The notes under the pieces were generated by a model. The model saw nothing but the letters and a program-made list of their open reading frames with translations. It searched no databases and was not told the origin of the DNA. Of a DNA stretch of 59,081 nt, positions 43,535-52,680 are shown one piece after another. Numbering within the stretch: the first letter of the stretch is position 1; every line of letters starts with the position of its first letter. A program made the position numbers and the translations under genes. The stretch comes from an uncultured bacterium (GTDB lineage Bacteria; Pseudomonadota; Alphaproteobacteria; Sphingomonadales; Sphingomonadaceae), in contig CAISGR010000145.1 in the NCBI GenBank assembly GCA_903884945.1, positions 1-59,081 of the forward strand, read 5' to 3'.

Positions 43535-43805
43535 AGGGTCGGGCGCTACGCTTTTGCCGTTAGCGATCTCCCTACGGCCCCCTCCGTACTTCGCCTCTCC
43601 GTAGTTCGCCTGAGCCGGCGCTTGACTCGTCTCTCGGCCGCGCCTACCGGTCGATCGCCCCGATTTTGGGGTGCAGGAAGGCTGACCATGTTCGCCACGG
43701 CAATCATATTCGGGCTTGAGCCCGCCGCCGTCCGAACCTCGCCGAAGCGCTAGTCGCGCCCCGGCCGGGTCCCGGACCCGGCATGTTCGATCCCCAAAGC
43801 GTACC
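43535..43805. other. Divergent spacer between the PilZ and AAA+ genes
   Basis: About 270 to 320 bases (depending on starts) between two genes read outwards. I see no gene. A 15-bp tandem repeat is present (separate entry). No clear sigma-70 promoter was found on either strand. Confidence 0.5.
43582..43611. repeat. Tandem 15-bp repeat upstream of the PilZ gene
   Basis: CTCCGTACTTCGCCT (43582-43596) is followed immediately by CTCCGTAGTTCGCCT (43597-43611), differing at one base. It lies about 100 bp upstream of the PilZ start and about 200 bp upstream of the AAA+ start, a position suited to a regulator site. Confidence 0.55.
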
Positions 43806-45848
43806 ATGCGATTGCCGGCGCCACGCGTCCGCATCGCGCCATTGATGGATGAAATGATGGGCACGACGGTAACGTCGCGGCGCCTGGCGATGATGCTGCG
43901 CGCGACTTTGACGAAGGATGGCCGCGCCGGCCGGGCGCTGCTGGAATGGGCGGAGGAGCACCGGGCAGTGTTCTGGCCGGGGCTGAAGCCACGCGCCAGG
44001 GATGGGGCCGCTCGCAAGATCGGTTGGACCAGGCTTGCGGCGCTCGCGGAAGAAATGGTGGACGATCCGTTGCCGCCCGCGCTGGCCGAAGCGGTCGAGA
44101 ACATCGCTGCCGTGCTCAGCCTGAGCGAGCAGGACCGGGCGGTGCTGGAGGCGGGGCTCGCGCTTTCCTTCCATCCCCGCATCGCGCGGCTGCGCTGGGC
44201 GCTGGAGATGGCGCATGAAGACATGGTGCGGATTGCCGGCATGCTCGCGGGGGCCGATGCGGTTCGGGCGGGCACGATGGTGCGCACCAGCATGGCGGTG
44301 CAGCTCGGCTTGTTCGAGATCGACATGACGACGGGCGGCGGCGTGTCCTTCCAGGTCAGCTGGTGGTTCGAGAGCCTGCTTGCCCGGGGCGGGCACGATC
44401 CGGAGCGGCTGATCGAGGCGCTCGCCGGCAAGCGGCAGGAAGCGGCGCTGGCATTGGCCGACTTCCCGGCGATGCAGGGCGATGTCGATTTCGTCGCGCG
44501 CCTGCTCGCCGGTGCCGTGGAGACGCGCGCGGCGGGAATCAACATCCTGCTTCACGGCCCGCCCGGCGTAGGCAAGACCGAGCTTGCCCGGGCGCTGGCC
44601 GCGCAGGTCGGCGCGGCCCTGTTCGCAGTCGGCGAGTGCGACAGCGACGGTACCGAGCCACGCCGGCACGAGCGGGTCGCGGCACTGCTCCGCGCGCAGC
44701 ATGCCCTGCAACGCGACACGCGCGCGCTGCTGCTGTTCGATGAGCTGGAGGACCTGATCGGCGACGCCAGCCAGGTCGCCGGGACGAACCGCTTCGCCAA
44801 TCGCGCGGGATCGAAGATCTTCGTCAATCGCATGCTCGAGACCAACCGGGTGCCGGTCATCTGGACCAGCAACGCGATCGACAATGTCGATTCGGCCTAT
44901 CTGCGCCGGATGAGTTTCGTGCTGAAGCTCGATCATCCGCGCTGGGCCGAGCGCGAGCGGGTGCTCGCGCGAATGGCCACGATCGAGCAGTGGCCGGACG
45001 GCGACGGCCTGGCGGCGCTCGCCCGCCAGGCTCCCGAAACGCCGAGCGTCGCCCGAGTCGCCATGCGGGCGGCGCGGGTCGCCGGTGCGGCGCCCGGTGA
45101 CGACGAGCGCGTCGCCCGGGCGCTGGTCGGCGGCTTGCGGGGCCAGGCGATTGTGCCGACCGAGGCGCCGGCGCGGATCGATCTGTCGCTGTTCGAGTGC
45201 GACCCGCCGGTGGCCGGGCTCGTCGAGCAATGGACGCGCTCTGCCGCATCCGGCTTCTCGGTGCTGCTTGCCGGGCCGCCGGGTACGGGCAAGACCCAGC
45301 TGGCGGGCGAGGTGGCGGATCGGCTCGGCCGGCCGCTCGCGACGCGGCGTGCATCGGACCTGCTGTCCAAATGGGTCGGCGAGACCGAGGCGAACATCGC
45401 GGCCGCGTTTCGCGAGGCGGCGGCGGAAGGGAGCGTGCTGTTCTTCGACGAGGCGGATTCGCTGCTGTTCGATCGCCAGACCGCGCGGGCGAGCTGGGAG
45501 GTGACGCAGGTCAACGAACTGCTCACCTGGCTTGATCGCCATCCGCTGCCGGTGTTCGCCGCAACCAACGATCAGGCGCGGCTCGATCCCGCGGCGCTCC
45601 GGCGCTTCACCTTCAAGCTGGTGCTCGAGCCCTTGTCGAAGGCATCGGCGGCGCGGGCGTTCGTGCGCTTCTTCGGTTGCGCGGCACCGCCCGGGCTCGC
45701 GCGGCTTGGCGGGCTGACCCCGGGCGACTTCGCGGTCGTCGCGCGGCAGCTGAAGGTGGCCGGGCCGCTTTCGCCCGCCGCGCTGCTCGCCCGGCTCGAG
45801 GCCGAGCTCGCGGTGAAACCCGGCGGCATGGCGACGATCGGCTTTTGA
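43806..45848 (+). CDS. Protein with two AAA+ ATPase domains, function unknown
   Basis: About 680 residues with two complete AAA+ modules after a helical N-terminal region of ~240 residues. Domain 1 has Walker A GPPGVGKTE (near 251) and Walker B LLLFDELEDLI; domain 2 has GPPGTGKTQ (near 490) and VLFFDEADSLLF, with an SKWVGETEANI pore-loop-like segment before it, as in Cdc48/FtsH-type ATPases. There is no protease, HNH or membrane domain. It could be an unfoldase or remodeller. No start has a good Shine-Dalgarno; ATGs at 43845 and 43854 are alternatives. It is not overlapped with neighbours, so partners are not indicated. Confidence 0.83.
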   Translation: MRLPAPRVRIAPLMDEMMGTTVTSRRLAMMLRATLTKDGRAGRALLEWAEEHRAVFWPGLKPRARDGAARKIGWTRLAALAEEMVDDPLPPALAEAVENIAAVLSLSEQDRAVLEAGLALSFHPRIARLRWALEMAHEDMVRIAGMLAGADAVRAGTMVRTSMAVQLGLFEIDMTTGGGVSFQVSWWFESLLARGGHDPERLIEALAGKRQEAALALADFPAMQGDVDFVARLLAGAVETRAAGINILLHGPPGVGKTELARALAAQVGAALFAVGECDSDGTEPRRHERVAALLRAQHALQRDTRALLLFDELEDLIGDASQVAGTNRFANRAGSKIFVNRMLETNRVPVIWTSNAIDNVDSAYLRRMSFVLKLDHPRWAERERVLARMATIEQWPDGDGLAALARQAPETPSVARVAMRAARVAGAAPGDDERVARALVGGLRGQAIVPTEAPARIDLSLFECDPPVAGLVEQWTRSAASGFSVLLAGPPGTGKTQLAGEVADRLGRPLATRRASDLLSKWVGETEANIAAAFREAAAEGSVLFFDEADSLLFDRQTARASWEVTQVNELLTWLDRHPLPVFAATNDQARLDPAALRRFTFKLVLEPLSKASAARAFVRFFGCAAPPGLARLGGLTPGDFAVVARQLKVAGPLSPAALLARLEAELAVKPGGMATIGF

Positions 45849-45873
45849 GGATCTTCGCGGGCGGTGCCGGGGC

Positions 45874-47151
45874 TCAGCTTCGCGCCAGCCTCGGCGCCAA
45901 CAGCTTCAGAGCTTGGGTCAGGGCGTCGATCTGCACGGGGTTGGTGAACAGCGCCGGCGTCACCCGCACGCAGGCGCCGGCGTCGACGCCGGTGCGGTGG
46001 ACGGTGAAGATGCCGAACTCGTCTAGCAGCGTTCGGGTGATCGCGACATTGTCGGCGACCGAGACATGACCACGGATCCGGAACGAGGTGATGCCGCCGT
46101 GTAGGCGTGGATCGGCGGGGGTGAGGATGTCGAGCCCGGCTATGCCGCGCAGCGGCTCGGCCCAGCGGTCCCGCAACAGGCGGAGCCGCGCGGCGCGGGG
46201 GCCGGTGCCGATCGCCTGCTGGAAGTCGAGCGCGGCCGGCACCGTCAGTTGTGCGGCGAAGTCGCCGGTACCGGTATGGACGCGCGCCTGCACGTCGAGC
46301 GGATCCGAGGCGCCGTTGGCCGGATCGGGATCGATATCGCCTACCCGGGACTTGCGCAGGTACATTGCGCCGACGCCCAGCGGCGCCCCCATCCATTTGT
46401 GCAGGTTGAGCCCGGCGAAATCGACGCCAAGGCCGGGAAAGTCGAAGTCGAGCTGGCCCCAGCTGTGCGCGGCGTCGACAATCGCGTCGATGCCGCGCGC
46501 CCGGGCCATGGCGACGATCTCGCGCACCGGGATCACCAGCCCGGTGCGGTGGCTGAGATGCGTGAGCAACACCAGCCGTACGCGGGGATGCGCATCGAAC
46601 GCCGCGGCATAGGCGTCGATCAGGCCTTGCCAGGTCGCGGGTTCGGGCAACGCGATCCGCACCACCTCCACGCCGCGCCGCGCGCGCAACCCCTCGAAGC
46701 AGCCCTGCATGCTGTCATAATCGAGATCGGCATAGAGTACCGCATCGCCGGGGCGCAGGCGATTATAGCCGTCGATCAGCGCCTGCAGCGCTTCGGTGGC
46801 ATTGCGCGTCAGCGCAATCTCGTCCGCCCCGACTCCCAGCGCGGTGGCGACGCGTACCCGTACCGCGTGGAGGTCCGCGCCCATGCCGCGTCGCGCATAG
46901 AAGCTGCCCTCGCGGTTGACCCGCTCGACCGCGCGCTCATAGGCGGCGAGCACCGGGCGGGCCATGACGCCCCAATTGCCGTTTTCAAGCTGGATGATGC
47001 CGGGCGCGACGTCATATTGTGCGGCGACCTGCCGCCAATAGGCCTCGTCATCGGCGTGATGGGGAACCTCGCTAGGCAGCCCCGCGCCCGAACGGCCGGC
47101 AAGGGGGAGCATTGCGCCCCCGATCATGACATTCCGCCGGTCGATCACCAT
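45874..47151 (-). CDS. Exported class V aminotransferase-fold PLP enzyme (isopenicillin-N-epimerase-like)
   Basis: A 425-residue PLP enzyme of the class V family. The N-terminus (VIDRRNVMIGGAMLPLAG) has a twin-arginine-like signal, so export in folded, cofactor-loaded form is likely. The fold is intact: ENGNWGVMARPVLAAYER, TRNATEALQALIDGYN, DAAHSWGQLDFDFPGLGVDF and the PLP-binding Lys in NLHKWMGAPLG. The closest named relatives are isopenicillin N epimerase-like and cysteine-desulfurase-like enzymes; actual reaction unknown. It starts seven bases after the TonB receptor stop, forming a two-gene unit, which suggests the pair imports and processes one amino-compound. Confidence 0.85.
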   Translation of the reverse strand: MVIDRRNVMIGGAMLPLAGRSGAGLPSEVPHHADDEAYWRQVAAQYDVAPGIIQLENGNWGVMARPVLAAYERAVERVNREGSFYARRGMGADLHAVRVRVATALGVGADEIALTRNATEALQALIDGYNRLRPGDAVLYADLDYDSMQGCFEGLRARRGVEVVRIALPEPATWQGLIDAYAAAFDAHPRVRLVLLTHLSHRTGLVIPVREIVAMARARGIDAIVDAAHSWGQLDFDFPGLGVDFAGLNLHKWMGAPLGVGAMYLRKSRVGDIDPDPANGASDPLDVQARVHTGTGDFAAQLTVPAALDFQQAIGTGPRAARLRLLRDRWAEPLRGIAGLDILTPADPRLHGGITSFRIRGHVSVADNVAITRTLLDEFGIFTVHRTGVDAGACVRVTPALFTNPVQIDALTQALKLLAPRLARS

Positions 47152-47158
47152 GCGATCC

Positions 47159-49549
47159 TCAAAAGTTCATGCCGAGCCGGACATAATATTGGCCGCCATC
47201 GGTATCGTAGGGCGCGTTGCGCGAATAGATCAGACCGCGCACTGCCTGGTTCGTCGCCTCGGCCGGATAGGTGTTGAAGATATTCTCGGCGCCGACCCGG
47301 ACCGAGAAATGATCGTCGAACGTGTAGGCGGCCGAGAGGTCGAACAGCACGATCGAACCGAAGCGCTGGAACTGGTCGCCGGTGGCATTGCCGCTGACAT
47401 CGGTCCAGGCCCCGTAATAGCGGGCACGCCCGAGCAGCGAGACCGGGCCGAGCTCATACCCGATCGATCCCGTCGCATTATGCTGCGGCAACCGCTCCTC
47501 GAAGACGCGGCGCTGCGTCGCGTTGGCGATGGCGGCCGAAGTGCCGCTGGTCACTTTGGTGTTGTTATAGTTGTAGGCGATCGTAGCGGTGGCCTTGCCT
47601 GGCCCGAGATGGCGGGCATAGTTGAGCACCACGTCGACGCCCCGGGTGCGCGTGTTGAAGTCATTGGTGAAATAGCTGACTGACGTGAAACGCAGCGGGT
47701 TGGCGACATTGGCCGGCACCGCAAAGGTGGCGGATTCGCTGAAGCGATTGTCGACATGGATCTGATAGGCGTCGATCGTCGCCGACAGGCCGAAATGCGA
47801 CAGGAAGGTCAGTCCCAGCGTCGCGGTGTCGGATGTCTCCGGCTTGAGTGGCTTGGCGCCCAATGCGATCGCGATCGGATCGCTTGGTGAAAGCCGTCCG
47901 CGATTGAAGATCTGCAGCGTCGTGGTGTCGAGGCCCTGGCTGGTGTTCGAGGTGTTGAGCTGCCCGGGGGTCGGCGCGCGGAAGCCGGTCGAATAGCCGC
48001 CGCGCAGCGCGACCCCGTCGGTCGGCTCGAACCGTGCGCTCAGCTTGTAGGTAAAGGTGTCGCCGAACCTGGAGAAATTCTCGTAGCGACCGGCGGCGCC
48101 GAAGCTCAGCATATCGACTGGCTTCCATTCGAGATCGACATAGCCGGCATAGCTGGTCTGGCCGAATTCGCCGGCCTGGAGGGGGCTGAAGCCGGGGAAG
48201 CCGTTCGAATTGGGCGCAAGGCCGGAAGCGGCGCCGGCACCGATCGCGTAGGAGGCGGCATCGCCCGCGGTCACGCTGTAGGTCTCGACACGGCGCTCGC
48301 CACCGAACGCGATGTTGATCGGTTCGGCGCCGCCCACCGGCAGGCGGTAGACGAAATCGGCGTTGAGGTTGAATTCGCGCTGTCCCAGCCGCCCGATATA
48401 GAAGGCAGTCGGGCTCGCCGGGCCGAGCGAGGCGTTGAGGCTTTCGGTCATGCGATAGTCGATCAGGCTGCGGCCCCATGACGCGCTCAGATCATAGCTC
48501 AGCGCGTCGGTCGGCTTGCCGCGCAGGCCGCCCACGGCTTGAAGGTCGGATGTCTGCGTGCCGAAGCGCGGGGTGAAGCCGGTCGGGTAGATGCTCTTGA
48601 AACTGAAGCCGGGGAAGGCCGCCGCGGCGCCATAGACGCTGCTGGTGTTGGCCGGGTTGCGCCAGTTGAAATCGGTGACGCCCTCACCCTCCTGTGCGGT
48701 GCCGAAGCTGTAGAGTTCGACGGCGTCGGAGAATTCATAATGGGCGTTGTAGCTGCCACGGACTGTCTCGAGGTCGGGTTGGCCCCAGCGCTGCACCGGG
48801 TTCGGCACCGACAGCGTGGGATTGGCGGCCTGGAAGGCAATCGCATCGGGGCGCTGGCGAGTGCGCGAGGTGGCTTCGGCATGATCATATTCGCCGGTGA
48901 AGACCAGGCTGCCGCGGTCGCCCAGTGCGATCCCACCCTGGATGCCGCCCTGATACTCCTTCCCGTCGCCTTTGTAATATTGCGAGAACTGGCCGAACGC
49001 CTCCATCCCGGGCTTGTCGTCCAGAATGATGTTGATCACGCCGGCAATGGCATCCGATCCATATTGTGCCGACGCGCCGTCACGCAGGACTTCGATCCGC
49101 TTGATCGACAGGCCGGGAATGGTCGCAAGGTCGGGCGCCTGCGCGCCACGCGTGCCGAGCAGGGCGGAACGGTGATAGCGCTTGCCATTGACCAGCACGA
49201 GCGTCTGGTCGGCGGAGAGGCCGCGCAACGTTGCCGGGCGCACAAAGGCCTGGCCATCTGCCGCCGGCAGGCGCTGGACGTTGAACGAGGGCAGCAACTG
49301 CGCCAGCGTATCGGACAGGTCACCCGAGATGCTCGCATCGATGGCGTCGCCGGATACGATGTCGATCGGGGACAGGGCGTTGAACTGGGTGACGCCGCGG
49401 TCGCGCGTGCCCGTCACGACGATCGTATCCGACCCGCTCTCCGCGTCGCTGGCGGCCGGCGTCCTTGCGCCCATGTCCTGGGCAAAGGTCGGCGAACACA
49501 AGGCACATTGCAGCGCGACCAGCGCGCTGGCCGTCATAAACGTCTTCAC
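47159..49549 (-). CDS. TonB-dependent outer-membrane receptor
   Basis: A 796-residue receptor. Signal peptide to about residue 23, TonB-box-like DTIVVTGTRDRG, plug domain with LPSFNVQRLPAADGQAFVRP, LVLVNGKRYHRSAL and VLRDGASAQYGSDAIAGVIN, then the 22-stranded barrel ending in YYVRLGMNF with a terminal Phe as needed for outer-membrane insertion. The GTG at 49549 follows GGGAGAA at suitable distance. Such receptors import siderophores, vitamins or oligomers using TonB energy. Its downstream partner is the exported PLP enzyme, pointing to an amino-acid- or peptide-like ligand rather than iron; that is inference. Confidence 0.94.
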   Translation of the reverse strand: MKTFMTASALVALQCALCSPTFAQDMGARTPAASDAESGSDTIVVTGTRDRGVTQFNALSPIDIVSGDAIDASISGDLSDTLAQLLPSFNVQRLPAADGQAFVRPATLRGLSADQTLVLVNGKRYHRSALLGTRGAQAPDLATIPGLSIKRIEVLRDGASAQYGSDAIAGVINIILDDKPGMEAFGQFSQYYKGDGKEYQGGIQGGIALGDRGSLVFTGEYDHAEATSRTRQRPDAIAFQAANPTLSVPNPVQRWGQPDLETVRGSYNAHYEFSDAVELYSFGTAQEGEGVTDFNWRNPANTSSVYGAAAAFPGFSFKSIYPTGFTPRFGTQTSDLQAVGGLRGKPTDALSYDLSASWGRSLIDYRMTESLNASLGPASPTAFYIGRLGQREFNLNADFVYRLPVGGAEPINIAFGGERRVETYSVTAGDAASYAIGAGAASGLAPNSNGFPGFSPLQAGEFGQTSYAGYVDLEWKPVDMLSFGAAGRYENFSRFGDTFTYKLSARFEPTDGVALRGGYSTGFRAPTPGQLNTSNTSQGLDTTTLQIFNRGRLSPSDPIAIALGAKPLKPETSDTATLGLTFLSHFGLSATIDAYQIHVDNRFSESATFAVPANVANPLRFTSVSYFTNDFNTRTRGVDVVLNYARHLGPGKATATIAYNYNNTKVTSGTSAAIANATQRRVFEERLPQHNATGSIGYELGPVSLLGRARYYGAWTDVSGNATGDQFQRFGSIVLFDLSAAYTFDDHFSVRVGAENIFNTYPAEATNQAVRGLIYSRNAPYDTDGGQYYVRLGMNF

Positions 49550-49862
49550 AAGGATTCTCCCGGGATCATGGGCTGTTGACCCTGCCGCAGCCCCTAGGGG
49601 CGGACTGTGTCAGCCAGGTCGCATTTTCCGAGACGGAATCATGAAGCTTTCGTGGCTTCTGCAAGTCGGGCGTGATTGCGGGCTGCGACCCGGTCACGCG
49701 GAGCCCGGTGGTCGCTGCGGCAGTCGCGCGCAGGGCGTCGCCCATGCGGTTCGGCGCCCGATCCGGAATTTATCGCACGGACCCAAATCGGCGGGTTCCA
49801 TTCCCGCGATCTCTGCTATTGGCGATTCTCCGGGGGACGACTCGCGCACCAAGAGCACAGCC
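49550..49862. other. Gene-free spacer upstream of the TonB receptor and DUF4169 genes
   Basis: About 310 bases between divergent genes. No gene is supported. A 17-base stem-loop GCGGG-TTCCATT-CCCGC at 49791-49807 resembles a tRNA T-arm but no other tRNA arm surrounds it. Promoters for both genes must lie here, but I cannot fix their boxes. Confidence 0.5.
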
Positions 49863-50042
49863 ATGGCCGATATCATCAATCTGCGCGCCGCCCGGAAAGC
49901 GCGCGCCCGCTCGGAGAAGGAGGCGGTCGCTTCCGCCAACCGGATCCGGTTCGGGCAGAGCAGCGGGGAAAAGCGCGCCGTCCGGGATGAGGCGGAGCGC
50001 CTCGGCCGAAAGCTCGACGGGGTCCGGCGGGAAAGCGACTGA
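49863..50042 (+). CDS. DUF4169 family protein
   Basis: A 59-residue basic, helical protein opening with ADIINLRAARKARARSEKEA and continuing with ANRIRFGQSSGEKRAVRDEA, the defining pattern of DUF4169, a small family almost confined to Alphaproteobacteria. No function is known; the coiled, highly charged sequence suggests binding to nucleic acid or a partner protein. In many relatives it precedes a ribbon-helix-helix regulator, but here it is followed by the TonB-like gene after 91 bases. The ATG at 49863 is fixed by the conserved first residues. Confidence 0.8.
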   Translation: MADIINLRAARKARARSEKEAVASANRIRFGQSSGEKRAVRDEAERLGRKLDGVRRESD

Positions 50043-50133
50043 CCGCCGCGCGATACGCTCGCGGATTTCACCTCATGCACCTCATTATGACCTGTGTTGC
50101 AGCGCAACACAGTCGCGTCTAGGCGATCTGCCA

Positions 50134-50862
50134 ATGCCCCCGGAGACCTACGAAGCCCTGCCGGATCGGCGTCGCGTACCGCTGCGTCGTCGCGCCGGCT
50201 CTTTCCTGGCGGCGCTCGCCATCGAGGTGCTGATCGTGATCGGGCTGCTCACCCTCGCGCCGCGCCAGCCGCCGCCGCCGAAAAAGGAAGAGCCCAAGAC
50301 CTTCTCGATCTATCCGTCGCCCGACAAGGCTCCGCCCAAGCCCTCGCCGCGCAAGGCGCAGGCAAAGAGCAGCGCCAGCGCCTCCGCGCCGGCGCGGCTT
50401 GCGCCGGATACCACCACCGTGCCGCAAATGGCCAAGCCGCCGGTCAATCCGCTGCTCAACGACAAGGAACTGTTCGAAGCGGGCGACATCTCGAAGCTCG
50501 GCTCGAAGAGCGAGGACGGGGCGGACAGCGCCGCCTATGGTCCCGGCGAAGGACCGGGCGGCGAACGGCTCTACAATGCCGAATGGGTGCGCGAGCCGAC
50601 CGATGCGGAGCTTTCGACCTATCTGCCCGCTGGCATCGCGCTCGGCAGCTGGGCGGAGATCGCCTGCAAGACCATCGAGAACTTCCATGTCGAGAATTGC
50701 CGATCGCTCGGCGAAGCGCCGGTCGGGTCCGGGCTCGCCCGCTCCATCCGCCTCGCCGCCTGGCAATTCCGCGTCCGCCCGCCCCGGGTCGGCGGCCACG
50801 CGCTGATCGGCGCATGGGTGCGCATCCGCATCGACTTCAGCCGCAACAAGGCGAAACAATGA
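50134..50862 (+). CDS. TonB-like protein with N-terminal membrane anchor
   Basis: A 242-residue protein with TonB architecture: a short basic cytoplasmic N-terminus, one membrane helix (FLAALAIEVLIVIGLLTLA), a Pro/Lys/Ser-rich periplasmic stretch (QPPPPKKEEPK, PPKPSPRKAQ), and a globular C-terminal region of ~120 residues with DIAL-type repeats, ending ALIGAWVRIRIDFSR. The C-terminal half contains two Cys (IACKTIE and ENCRSL). It resembles an energy-transducer TonB, but the typical C-terminal YP...V motif is not seen, so it may be a relative with another role. The start is supported by the hydrophobic anchor; no clear ribosome site. Confidence 0.7.
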   Translation: MPPETYEALPDRRRVPLRRRAGSFLAALAIEVLIVIGLLTLAPRQPPPPKKEEPKTFSIYPSPDKAPPKPSPRKAQAKSSASASAPARLAPDTTTVPQMAKPPVNPLLNDKELFEAGDISKLGSKSEDGADSAAYGPGEGPGGERLYNAEWVREPTDAELSTYLPAGIALGSWAEIACKTIENFHVENCRSLGEAPVGSGLARSIRLAAWQFRVRPPRVGGHALIGAWVRIRIDFSRNKAKQ

Positions 50863-51032
50863 GCCGCCAATAGGCAGCTTGTCGCCCGCCGCGCCTTCGT
50901 CATCCCGACGCGGCACCCGTTTCGGCTACGCAGCTGGTTTCGGCAGAATATCCGGCTCGGCAGCTAGCGGGGAAAACGCCGGCGTCTGCGAGCAAGGCCG
51001 CCCTTCGATCGACCACCGTCCCGGTCGCGCTG

Positions 51033-51893
51033 TCAGACCAGTGCGGCGTGATAGAGATCGGTCAACGCCGCCCATGCCCGTTCGGCCTCGGGCCGATCAT
51101 AGGCGGCGCTGTCGGGTACGCACCAGCCATGATTGGCGCCATAGACTTCGACCGTGGCACTCTTGTGCGCCGTCTTGAACGTCGCGCGCAGCACGTCCTT
51201 GGCGGTGGGATCGCCTGCATCGTCGCCCCTGGCGATCGCCACCAGATAGCTTGCATTGCTCTTCTCGATCAGCAGATGCGGGCTGTTGGGCGCCTTCGTG
51301 ACCAGGCCGGCGCCGTGGAACGACGCCACCGCGCCGATACGACCGGGCACAGCGGCCGCCGTGCGGAACGCGAGCGGCCCGCCCATGCAATAGCCCTGGA
51401 CGCCGATCCTGGCCCTGGAGGTTTCGGGAAGCGTGTCGAGATACCGGACGAAGGCGGCAGCGTCACCGTCAATGCCTGCGTCCGTCATCAACGCGCGTAT
51501 TTCGGTCTTGCGCGCGCGCTCGGCCGGATCCTGCCAGCTGCCATGAGGTGCCACCGCGACTGCGTCGCCGGAGCGGTAAAAGGGATTCACCACCAGCGCC
51601 ACATATCCCATGCCGGCGAGGCGATGCGCGATATCCCTGGTCGCGGGGCGCAAGCCGTTGATGTCCGGCCAGACCAATACCGCCGGCGCGGGACGGCGCT
51701 TCGGCAGGAAGAGGGCAGCGTCGGCGACCCCGTCCGGCGTCCTGATCGTTACCGCGCGCTCGGTCGCTTCCGCCTCGGCATGGGCGATGCCCGGCACGCC
51801 AGCGGCGATTGCGGCCGTCGCCGCGAGCGCGGCAAACTGCCGGCGACTATAGCCGGTGTACGGTACCAGGCCCTTATGGGTGTCGTCGCACAT
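51033..51893 (-). CDS. Tat-exported dienelactone hydrolase-family protein
   Basis: A 286-residue alpha/beta-hydrolase with a twin-arginine signal (YSRRQFAALAATAAIAAG). The dienelactone-hydrolase features are an unusual Cys nucleophile, C169 in VQGYCMGG, a preceding LVWPDINGL, and the His in YGANHGWCVP, with an Asp in ARGDDAGDP. Cytoplasmic homologues open dienelactones in chloroaromatic degradation; exported ones often act as esterases of unknown substrate. ATG at 51893 follows AGGAG; the longer open frame runs into the hemerythrin control region. It is divergent from the hemerythrin gene. Confidence 0.88.
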   Translation of the reverse strand: MCDDTHKGLVPYTGYSRRQFAALAATAAIAAGVPGIAHAEAEATERAVTIRTPDGVADAALFLPKRRPAPAVLVWPDINGLRPATRDIAHRLAGMGYVALVVNPFYRSGDAVAVAPHGSWQDPAERARKTEIRALMTDAGIDGDAAAFVRYLDTLPETSRARIGVQGYCMGGPLAFRTAAAVPGRIGAVASFHGAGLVTKAPNSPHLLIEKSNASYLVAIARGDDAGDPTAKDVLRATFKTAHKSATVEVYGANHGWCVPDSAAYDRPEAERAWAALTDLYHAALV

Positions 51894-52165
51894 CGCGTCT
51901 CTCCTGCGCGGCATCGGGTTTGCACATCTTGTCCGGTAAAATTCACCGAAGGAAAAGCCCGTTGTTGGCGCCACCATCGGCGCGGCCCCCGCCTTGCCGT
52001 GGGTGAAGCGGCGAGGATGGCACGTGAAAGGGCCGCCGGCCTCGCGGGAACCTCGAAGGGCTTCGGCAGGGGGCGCACAGGATCTGGCGAGCGAATGACT
52101 TTGTTGCCGCTCGGTTGAAACCGTGCAGGCTGGCCGCGGGTTGTGAGTTCGTGAAAGGAATTTCC

Positions 52166-52651
52166 ATGGCCCAGGCACAGATCTACCGCGACCTCAAACG
52201 GGATCACGACAAGCAGCGCGAGATGTTGAAGAAGCTCGGCGAGTTGAAGGGCGCGACGAACGAGCGGAAGCAATTGTTCGAAAGCTTCCGGCTCGAATTG
52301 CAGAGCCATGCCGCGGCCGAGGAGGAGTCGCTCTATGCGACCATGCTCGGCAATCCGGCCTTGCGTGACGATGCGCGCCACTCAGTCTCCGAGCACAAGG
52401 AAGTGGACGACCTGCTCGGCGAGATGATGGATCTGGATATGGCCTCGGACGAATGGAGCGAGACCTTTTTTCACATGCGCCGCCGCTACGAGCATCATAT
52501 CGCGGAGGAGGAAGATGAAATGTTTCCTGCTGCCTCGAAGGAGCTCGATGCCGGGACCGAAAAGAAGCTTGCCGAAGTCTATGAGGAGCGCAAGCCACTC
52601 GAACTGGCGGAGGCACGGGACAATCCGCCCGGCAGCGATGAGCGCGAATAG
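52166..52651 (+). CDS. Hemerythrin-like HHE-domain protein
   Basis: A 161-residue all-helical cytoplasmic protein. The di-iron ligand pattern of the HHE fold is visible: IYRDLKRDHDKQREML, HAAAEEESLY, HSVSEHKEVDD and YEHHIAEEEDEMFP. Such proteins bind O2 or NO or act in iron/stress responses. ATG at 52166 has AAAGGA upstream; the frame extends back to 52115 without a better start. It is 29 bases upstream of the udgX gene on the same strand, possibly one stress-response unit. A weak extracytoplasmic-sigma-like sequence was seen but not accepted. Confidence 0.88.
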   Translation: MAQAQIYRDLKRDHDKQREMLKKLGELKGATNERKQLFESFRLELQSHAAAEEESLYATMLGNPALRDDARHSVSEHKEVDDLLGEMMDLDMASDEWSETFFHMRRRYEHHIAEEEDEMFPAASKELDAGTEKKLAEVYEERKPLELAEARDNPPGSDERE

Positions 52652-52680
52652 CGCCCAGACTGTCCCGTCATTCGGCGATC

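Noticed and set aside
49786..49815. tRNA-like T-arm GCGGG-TTCCATT-CCCGC
   Set aside because: The loop is not TTCRANY, no matching acceptor, D or anticodon arm is within reach, and there is no CCA. Not a tRNA.
52100..52165. EcfG-type general stress promoter ahead of the hemerythrin gene
   Set aside because: A GAAACC-N16-GGTT string exists, but both boxes deviate from GGAAC and CGTT, so it is not better than chance.
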